Below, piece after piece: positions 6,499 through 12,348 of a DNA stretch of 12,348 bases. The notes beneath the pieces were generated by a model. That model worked only from the letters and a program-made list of their open reading frames with translations. It made no database searches and was not told where the DNA came from. The translations under genes were made by a program, and so were the position numbers. Every line of letters starts with the position of its first letter. Position 1 is the stretch's first letter. Origin of the DNA: an uncultured Clostridia bacterium (lineage in GTDB: Bacteria > Bacillota > Clostridia > Christensenellales > Borkfalkiaceae); the NCBI GenBank assembly GCA_934271725.1, contig CAKQSC010000029.1, forward strand, positions 1 to 12,348, given 5' to 3'.

Positions 6499-8922
6499 AT
6501 GAACAACGATTTTACAAAAAACGACGCTATAACCATGGTAACGGGAAAACTTTCCCGTTACTACGGCGTAAGCCTTAAAGAAGCGAGCAAAGAACAGTTA
6601 TACAAAGCGGTGGTAATGGTAGTAAGAGATTTGCTTCTTTCAAAAAGAGAAAAGTTTTACAAACAATACCGCGCGCAGAAAGGTAAAAGGGTATATTACC
6701 TTTGCATGGAGTTTCTTTTAGGGCAGTCGTTAAAGAACAACTCGTACAATTTAGGCGTGCAGGACGCATTGAACGGGGCTCTCGGCGAGGTGGGTTTAAC
6801 CCTTACCGATTTATACGATTTGGAGCCGGACGCGGGACTCGGAAACGGCGGTTTAGGCAGACTTGCCGCTTGCTTTATGGACGCGCTTGCAAGCAACAAC
6901 TACCCCGCTATGGGTTACAGCATTTGTTACGAGTACGGATTATTCAAGCAGAAAATTATAGACGGTTGGCAGACGGAACTGCCCGACGACTGGCTTCCCG
7001 GAGGCGAAGTGTGGCTGACTCAAAGAACGGACAAGGCGGTTAAAGTCAGGTTCGACGGGCATATAAGAGAAGTATGGACGGAAAACGGAATGAAGATTTT
7101 GTACGACGACGCGACGGAAGTCGAAGCGATACCGTACGATATGATGATTTCCGGCAAAGACAGCGACGCCGTTTCCGTTTTAAGATTATGGAAAGCGAAA
7201 GGGGTTAAAACGTTCGATATGACCACCTTCTCGCAGGGCGATTATTCAAAATGTATGCAGGATTCGATAGACGCGGAACTTATAAGCAAGGTTTTATATC
7301 CTTCCGACAATCATAGCGAGGGCAAGTCTTTAAGGCTTAAACAGCAATACTTTTTGGTATCGGCGTCTTTGCAGAACATATTCAACGACCATAAACGCAG
7401 ATACAAAACTCTCGACAGTCTGCCCGATTACGCGGCTATACACATAAACGACACTCACCCGACTTTGGCTATCCCCGAAATGATGCGTCTGCTGATGGAC
7501 GAAAACGGTTATTCGTGGGATAAGGCGTGGGATATCGTTACGAGAACCGTCGCTTATACCAACCATACCGTTCTTGCGGAAGCGTTGGAAAGGTGGAACG
7601 AAGACCTTATAGAGAGAAGACTTCCGAGAATATACGCAATCATAAAAGAGATAAATCAGAGATTCTGCGCCGAAATGTGGAACAGATTCCCCGGCGACTG
7701 GGACAAAATCGCAAGAATGTCCATACTTGAAAAAGATCAGGTTAAAATGGCAAATCTCTGCGTAGTCGCGTCGCACAAAGTGAACGGCGTATCCGCTCTT
7801 CACAGCGACATTATAAAGAACAGCATATTCAAAGACTTTAACGACGTTTATCCCGACAAGTTCACCAACGTAACCAACGGCATAGCGCACAGACGCTGGC
7901 TGTGTCAGAGCAACGCCGAACTTTCCTCGCTTATAACGGATTGTATAGGAGACGGGTTCGTTAAAGACGCAAGTCAACTTATAAAGTTTAAAAAGTTCAA
8001 CAAAGATAAAACCGTTCTTAACGAAATAAACGCGATAAAGGCGTTAAAGAAAAAGCAGTTTGCCGAATTCGCCGAAAAAACGCAGGGCATAAAGGTTAAT
8101 CCCGAAACGCTTTTCGACGTGCAGGCAAAACGTATGCACGAATATAAAAGGCAACTGTTAAACGTGTTGCATATTATCGAAAAATATAACGAATTGCTTG
8201 ACAATCCCGATGCGAACGTTCAGCCGACGACTTATATTTTCGGCGCGAAAGCGGCGCCCGGGTATTATTTCGCAAAGCAGATAATCAAACTTATATGGTG
8301 CCTTGGCGAAGATATAAAAAAGCACCCGAAGATTCACGAAAAACTGAACGTCGTTTATATGGAAGACTACAACGTTTCCATGGCGGAAAGGCTTATGCCC
8401 TCTACGGAAGTCAGCGAACAGATTTCGCTTGCCGGCAAAGAAGCGAGCGGAACGGGCAATATGAAGTTTATGATAAACGGCGCGCTTACGATAGGCACTC
8501 TCGACGGCGCGAACGTCGAAATGCAACAAGCTTGCGGAAAAGACAATATTTTCATATTCGGTCTTACCGCTTCCGAAGTGGAAGATTTGTGGAAACGCGG
8601 TTACAGATCCACGGCGTTTTATACGGGCAACCGTAAGTTGGAACGCATTACGGACGCGCTTAATCACGGGTTCAACGGCGTAAGTTTCAGCAATATCGTA
8701 AGTTATCTTCTCACCGGTTCGCCCGTTGCCGATCCGTATATGTGTCTTGCGGATTTCGGCGCGTATTCTGACACGCACGCAAAGATAGACGAATTGTATA
8801 AAGACAAGAAAAAGTGGGCGGAACTTGCGGTAAACAACATATCCACGGCGGGAATATTCTCTGCCGACAGAGCGATTAAAGAATACGCCGACAATATCTG
8901 GAATCTTAAAAAAATAAAGTAA
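6499..8922 (+). CDS. glgP: Glycogen/alpha-glucan phosphorylase (GT35)
   Basis: Uses phosphate to release glucose-1-P from the non-reducing ends of glycogen, with pyridoxal phosphate as cofactor. The 807 residues agree with bacterial GlgP/MalP length (about 800). The PLP-site signature EASGTGNMKFMIN is present, with the Schiff-base lysine at Lys656. Other conserved blocks are the phosphate/PLP loop GLGNGGLGRLA (from about 113, ending near 123), the substrate-side motif DGWQTELPDDWL and NDTHPT (317-322). The N-terminus is short, without the Ser phosphorylation segment of muscle phosphorylase, so control by that route is not expected. Being placed after the synthetic genes matches glgBCDAP operons, where synthesis and breakdown are co-expressed. 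Whether it prefers glycogen or free maltodextrins cannot be decided from sequence, because GlgP and MalP are close relatives; the operon favours glycogen. The TAA stop is followed by a single base before the next ATG. Confidence 0.97.
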   Translation: MNNDFTKNDAITMVTGKLSRYYGVSLKEASKEQLYKAVVMVVRDLLLSKREKFYKQYRAQKGKRVYYLCMEFLLGQSLKNNSYNLGVQDALNGALGEVGLTLTDLYDLEPDAGLGNGGLGRLAACFMDALASNNYPAMGYSICYEYGLFKQKIIDGWQTELPDDWLPGGEVWLTQRTDKAVKVRFDGHIREVWTENGMKILYDDATEVEAIPYDMMISGKDSDAVSVLRLWKAKGVKTFDMTTFSQGDYSKCMQDSIDAELISKVLYPSDNHSEGKSLRLKQQYFLVSASLQNIFNDHKRRYKTLDSLPDYAAIHINDTHPTLAIPEMMRLLMDENGYSWDKAWDIVTRTVAYTNHTVLAEALERWNEDLIERRLPRIYAIIKEINQRFCAEMWNRFPGDWDKIARMSILEKDQVKMANLCVVASHKVNGVSALHSDIIKNSIFKDFNDVYPDKFTNVTNGIAHRRWLCQSNAELSSLITDCIGDGFVKDASQLIKFKKFNKDKTVLNEINAIKALKKKQFAEFAEKTQGIKVNPETLFDVQAKRMHEYKRQLLNVLHIIEKYNELLDNPDANVQPTTYIFGAKAAPGYYFAKQIIKLIWCLGEDIKKHPKIHEKLNVVYMEDYNVSMAERLMPSTEVSEQISLAGKEASGTGNMKFMINGALTIGTLDGANVEMQQACGKDNIFIFGLTASEVEDLWKRGYRSTAFYTGNRKLERITDALNHGFNGVSFSNIVSYLLTGSPVADPYMCLADFGAYSDTHAKIDELYKDKKKWAELAVNNISTAGIFSADRAIKEYADNIWNLKKIK

Positions 8923-8923
8923 T

Positions 8924-10717
8924 ATGCGGTTTTACTACAATTCATTGAAAAAAGAATGTAAATCCGTAACGGGCGGTGCGGAGGTAAACTCACCGCTTAC
9001 TTTCAACGTGTTTGCGTCGGACGTTAAAAAATGTCTTTTGAGGGTGGTTAAGGACGGCGAAAACGTCGTCGAGTATTCTATGACGCAAACGGATTACGGA
9101 TTTACGTTCACGCTTATAATAACGAGTACGGGATTGTATTTTTACGATTTTCGGGCTGACGGGATTTTGTACGGCGCGGGCGCGGATTTTTCCGCGGAAG
9201 AAAACTCCGACGAGAAATATAAACTCGTCGTGTATAAAGAGGGTTACGTTACGCCCGAAAAGATAAAGGGGGGTATTATATATCAGATATTCCCCGACAG
9301 ATTCTGCAAGGTCGGCGAACCGCAAACCGTCGGTAAAAAACTGCACGAAAAATGGGATGAACTTCCCGAATGGCGTTTTAACGACAAGGGTGAGATTTTA
9401 AACGACGACTTTTTCGGCGGAAACTTCAAGGGTATAGAGAGTAAACTCGGGTACCTTAAAAGTCTCGGCGTGTCGGCGATATACTTAAACCCCGTAACCA
9501 AAGCGTTCAGCAATCACCGCTACGATACGGGCGACTATATGAAAATCGACGAACTTTTGGGTACGGAAGAAGATTTCAAGTCGCTTGTAAATAAGGCGAA
9601 AGAAGACGGAATTACGATAATTCTCGACGGGGTGTTTAACCATACGGGTAGCGACAGCAGATATTTCAACAGATACGGCAACTACGACGACGTGGGAGCG
9701 TATCAGTCGAAAGACAGCAAATATTACGGGTGGTATAACTTTATAAAATACCCCGACGTTTACGAGAGTTGGTGGGGATTTAAAACCTTGCCGTCTCTTA
9801 ACAAGAATAATAAAGAATACCGCAAGTTCGTTTCGGGAGAGAACGGCGTTATATCTCATTATATGGACTTCGGCATAGGCGGTTATCGTCTTGACGTCGT
9901 GGACGAACTTCCCGACGACATGGTAGAAGAAATCCGCACGGCGATAAAAAAGAAAGACGAAAACGCCCTTTTAATCGGCGAAGTGTGGGAAAACGCCACG
10001 GATAAAATCGCTTACGGCGTAAGAAGAAAATATTTTTGCGGTACGGAACTGGATTCGGTTATGAATTATCCGCTTTACGATTCCGCGATAGATTTCGTTC
10101 TTCACGGCAATTCTTCGGGGTTTAAGAGAACTGTCGAAGAAACGGTAGACAACTTTCCCAAACAGGCGCTCGACTGTCTTATGAACCTATCCGGCACGCA
10201 CGATACGATAAGGCTCGTTACCGCGCTTTCGGGGTTAAAAGCGGAGACGAGAGAAGAAATGAGCGTAACGGAAATAGCGAAAAGCGATATGCCGTCCGTC
10301 ATAGAAAAAGTAAAAAAGGTTTTGCTTATAAACTATACCGTACCCGGCGTTCCTAGCGTTTATTACGGCGACGAACTGGGTATGCAGGGGTTTAAAGATC
10401 CTTTCAACAGACAAACCTTTACGGGTAAAGACGAATACGGGTTGCTTCCTTTCGTAAAACGGCTGGGCGAGATACGGCGTAGCGTCGACTTGTTTAAAGA
10501 CGGAGAGTTGGTTTTCGAGTATGAAAACGAGGGAACCGTCGTTTATTCGAGGCGACGGGACAACCAAAAGATTTACGTTCTTTTAAACGTTTCCGAAAGG
10601 ACTGCGGACATAGCGTTTAAAGGGGTGTTGTACGACCTTTTGACAAACGAAAAGCATACGGACGGGTATACGCTTGAAAAAGGCGGTATAGCCGTTTTAT
10701 ACGGAGAAAAAATATAA
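8924..10717 (+). CDS. Cytoplasmic GH13 alpha-glucan hydrolase (neopullulanase/maltodextrin-glucosidase type)
   Basis: Glycoside hydrolase family 13 enzyme, probably hydrolysing alpha-1,4 and perhaps alpha-1,6 bonds in short or branched dextrins left by phosphorylase. An N-terminal beta-sandwich (about 1-110) precedes the catalytic barrel, which begins near GGIIYQIFPDRF (about 115), with a C-terminal beta domain from about 510; the total is 597 residues. Catalytic motifs are complete: region I DGVFNHTG from D235, nucleophile D324 in GGYRLDVV, acid/base E353 in IGEVWE, third carboxylate D427 in SGTHDT. Region V reads TLPSLN (288-293) after a WWGF motif, differing from the MPKLN of classical neopullulanases and closer to what I recall for GH13_39-like enzymes. 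No signal peptide is present. The start is forced: an in-frame stop lies at 8915-8917 and the N-terminal domain begins at once. There is no Shine-Dalgarno, and the ATG follows the glgP stop by one base, so translation is probably coupled to glgP. Family certain, exact specificity not. Confidence 0.9.
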   Translation: MRFYYNSLKKECKSVTGGAEVNSPLTFNVFASDVKKCLLRVVKDGENVVEYSMTQTDYGFTFTLIITSTGLYFYDFRADGILYGAGADFSAEENSDEKYKLVVYKEGYVTPEKIKGGIIYQIFPDRFCKVGEPQTVGKKLHEKWDELPEWRFNDKGEILNDDFFGGNFKGIESKLGYLKSLGVSAIYLNPVTKAFSNHRYDTGDYMKIDELLGTEEDFKSLVNKAKEDGITIILDGVFNHTGSDSRYFNRYGNYDDVGAYQSKDSKYYGWYNFIKYPDVYESWWGFKTLPSLNKNNKEYRKFVSGENGVISHYMDFGIGGYRLDVVDELPDDMVEEIRTAIKKKDENALLIGEVWENATDKIAYGVRRKYFCGTELDSVMNYPLYDSAIDFVLHGNSSGFKRTVEETVDNFPKQALDCLMNLSGTHDTIRLVTALSGLKAETREEMSVTEIAKSDMPSVIEKVKKVLLINYTVPGVPSVYYGDELGMQGFKDPFNRQTFTGKDEYGLLPFVKRLGEIRRSVDLFKDGELVFEYENEGTVVYSRRRDNQKIYVLLNVSERTADIAFKGVLYDLLTNEKHTDGYTLEKGGIAVLYGEKI

Positions 10718-10730
10718 AAAACGAATTAAC

Positions 10731-10735
10731 GAGGA
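10731..10735 (+). promoter_or_regulatory. Ribosome binding site of tex
   Basis: GAGGA in the 21-base gap after the GH13 gene lies 3-4 bases before the ATG at 10739. The spacing is short. An in-frame TAA at 10727-10729 rules out an upstream start. The gap holds no hairpin followed by a T-run, so read-through from the glycogen genes into tex is expected. Confidence 0.55.
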
Positions 10736-10738
10736 AAT

Positions 10739-12348
10739 ATGGACGTAACTACTAAACTTGCGCAAGAGTTCAACTTGCCACAAAACTATGCAACTAATAT
10801 CGTAACTTTAATTGACGAGGGTAACACCATACCCTTTATTGCGAGATACCGTAAAGAAATGCACGGCAACTGCGACGATCAGGTTTTAAGAGAGTTTTCG
10901 GACAGACTTACTTATTTGAGAAATCTCGAAAAGAGAAAGGAAGAAGTAACGTCGTCCATAACCGAACAAGGTAAAATGACGGACGAGATAGCTACGGCTC
11001 TCGCAAACGCGGTTACGCTTGCGGAGGTGGAAGATATCTACCGCCCGTATAAACAAAAGAAGAAAACGAGAGCGACCGTCGCGATAGCGAAAGGGCTTCA
11101 ACCGCTTGCGGATATTATTTACGCGCAGGAAATCACGTCGGGTAGCGCGGAGGACGTCGCGAAAGACTACGTAAATCCCGAACTCGGCGTAGAAACGGTT
11201 AAAGACGCCGTTTCGGGCGCAAGCGATATAATAGCCGAAATGATTTCGGACAATGCGGAACTCAGAAAGAAACTGCGCGGTATTTACTTTAAGCGCGCGG
11301 AAATAACTTCTAAACTCGCAAAAAAAGAGGGCGAGGGGGTAAATACTTACGGAATGTACGCCGATTACGGCGAACCCGTTGCGGAAATAAAACCGCACAG
11401 AGTGCTTGCGCTTAACCGCGGAGAAGAGGAAGGGTACCTTAAAGTAAAGGTTGCGATAGACGAGGACTTCGCTCACAGAATAGTCTGCGCTAACGTGGTA
11501 AAGGGAGAAAGCATTTTCAAAACGATAGTCGAAAACGCTTGCGAGGACGCTTACGACAGACTTATAGCCCCCTCGATAGAAAGAGAAGTAAGAGCGCAAC
11601 TCTTCGACGACGCGAGCGAACAGGCTATAAAGATGTTCGAGGTTAATTTAAAGCCACTTTTAATGCAACCGCCTCTCAAAGGCAAAACCGTTTTAGGGTA
11701 CGATCCCGCATACAGAACGGGTTGCAAACTCGCCGTCGTCGACGAAAACGGCAAAGTTCTCGACAAAACGGTGATATACCCGACGGACGGACCTAAAAAG
11801 AACGTCGAAAAGGCGGAAGAAACTTTAATTTCGCTTATAAAGAAATATAACGTAGACGTAATTTCGATAGGCAACGGCACGGCAAGCAAAGAGTCGGAGA
11901 TTTTCGTTGCGGAAACGCTTAAAAAAGTCGGCGGTAATACGAGTTACGTCGTGGTAAGCGAGGCGGGCGCGTCAGTTTACTCGGCAAGCAAACTCGGCGC
12001 GGAAGAGTTCCCCGATTACGACGTTGCGGAGCGTTCCGCGGTGTCTATCGCAAGAAGACTTCAAGATCCTCTTGCCGAACTTATAAAAATAGATCCCAAA
12101 TCGATAGGCGTGGGACAATATCAGCACGATATGCCCGAAAAACGCCTTGACGCCGTTTTAGAGGGCGTTCTCGAAGATTGCGTAAACAAAGTCGGGGTAG
12201 ACCTTAACACGGCATCTGTATCTCTTTTAAAGTTTGTGGCGGGACTTAACGCCGGCATTGCGAAGAATATAGTCGCGTACAGAGAAGAGAACGGCAAGTT
12301 TTCTACCATAAAGCAGATTATGAAAGTTCCCAAACTCGGCGACAAAGC
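10739..12348 (+). CDS. tex: Tex-family transcription accessory protein (3' end outside window)
   Basis: Tex (YhgF-type) is a conserved cytoplasmic nucleic-acid-binding protein linked to transcription and stress in several bacteria. The frame runs open for 536 codons from the ATG at 10739 to the window edge; the family is usually 715-780 residues. The N-terminal helical domain carries the hallmark TIPFIARYRKE (30-40), followed by EDIYRPYKQKKKTRATVA. The YqgF/RNase H-like domain starts near residue 318 with LGYDPAYRTGCK (Asp322), then ISIGNGTASKESE and the block SEAGASVYSAS. Next come IGVGQYQHD and the helix-hairpin-helix region VGVDLNTAS (from 485) through NIVAYREENG and KVPKLGDK. The expected C-terminal S1 RNA-binding domain would lie beyond the window. 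The start is set by an in-frame stop just upstream and by the complete N-terminal hallmark. It is 21 bases from the GH13 gene; the link to glycogen is probably only co-transcription. Confidence 0.95.
   Translation, partial: MDVTTKLAQEFNLPQNYATNIVTLIDEGNTIPFIARYRKEMHGNCDDQVLREFSDRLTYLRNLEKRKEEVTSSITEQGKMTDEIATALANAVTLAEVEDIYRPYKQKKKTRATVAIAKGLQPLADIIYAQEITSGSAEDVAKDYVNPELGVETVKDAVSGASDIIAEMISDNAELRKKLRGIYFKRAEITSKLAKKEGEGVNTYGMYADYGEPVAEIKPHRVLALNRGEEEGYLKVKVAIDEDFAHRIVCANVVKGESIFKTIVENACEDAYDRLIAPSIEREVRAQLFDDASEQAIKMFEVNLKPLLMQPPLKGKTVLGYDPAYRTGCKLAVVDENGKVLDKTVIYPTDGPKKNVEKAEETLISLIKKYNVDVISIGNGTASKESEIFVAETLKKVGGNTSYVVVSEAGASVYSASKLGAEEFPDYDVAERSAVSIARRLQDPLAELIKIDPKSIGVGQYQHDMPEKRLDAVLEGVLEDCVNKVGVDLNTASVSLLKFVAGLNAGIAKNIVAYREENGKFSTIKQIMKVPKLGDK

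Noticed and set aside
6702..7043. Plus-strand alternative-frame open frame of 113 codons inside glgP (also 8295-8636 and 1791-1988)
   Set aside because: Out-of-frame shadows of conserved glgP and glgB coding sequence, Arg-rich, without a convincing ribosome binding site.
10718..10738. Possible terminator or promoter between the GH13 gene and tex
   Set aside because: Only 21 A-rich bases, with no inverted repeat, no T-run and no recognisable -35/-10 pair.

Overview
The window is a single, tightly packed, plus-strand gene cluster for bacterial glycogen metabolism. It holds eight genes. The first, glucose-6-phosphate isomerase (pgi), is cut at its 5' end by the window start, and the last, the transcription accessory factor tex, is cut at its 3' end by the window end. 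The six genes between them are complete. No tRNA, rRNA, CRISPR array, insertion sequence or phage gene was seen, and there is no non-coding stretch longer than 21 bases.

Layout: pgi (partial, 1-650); glgB branching enzyme (661-2526); glgC ADP-glucose pyrophosphorylase (2540-3742); glgD, a degenerate GlgC paralogue (3742-4854); glgA glycogen synthase (4867-6483); glgP glycogen phosphorylase (6499-8922); a cytoplasmic GH13 alpha-glucan hydrolase (8924-10717); and tex (10739 to the window end). The glgB-C-D-A-P order is the classic glgBCDAP operon of Bacillus and relatives. Gaps between genes are 10, 13, -1, 12, 15, 1 and 21 bases, with no terminator-like hairpin, so this looks like one long transcription unit whose promoter lies upstream of the window.

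The genes fit one pathway. Pgi interconverts fructose-6-P and glucose-6-P. A phosphoglucomutase, not present here, would make glucose-1-P. GlgC, probably as a complex with GlgD, makes ADP-glucose. GlgA builds the alpha-1,4 chain and GlgB adds alpha-1,6 branches. GlgP removes glucose-1-P from chain ends, and the GH13 enzyme probably handles the short or branched dextrins that phosphorylase leaves. Tex is a nucleic-acid-binding housekeeping protein with no evident link to glycogen.

Organism: the GlgC/GlgD pair and the glgBCDAP order point to Bacillota (Firmicutes). Frequent AGA for Arg and ATA for Ile, and TAA as the stop codon of all seven genes whose ends are visible, would suit an uncultured gut-type Clostridia lineage (for example Christensenellales-like), but that finer placement is a low-confidence inference.

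Most of the window is ordinary. The main oddity is glgA. Its product carries a 72-residue Lys/Thr/Ala-rich tail, similar in composition to histone H1 or to the C-terminal tails of some bacterial HU proteins, in front of an otherwise normal GT5 synthase. The only usable start codon in that frame, with a strong ribosome binding site, forces the tail to be translated. The same protein has Ala where E. coli GlgA has the ADP-glucose-binding Lys of the KxGG motif. Smaller observations are a GlgD that has lost key catalytic residues, matching initiation regions before glgC and glgD, stop codons built into Shine-Dalgarno sequences at three junctions, and a GH13 gene that appears to rely on translational coupling.
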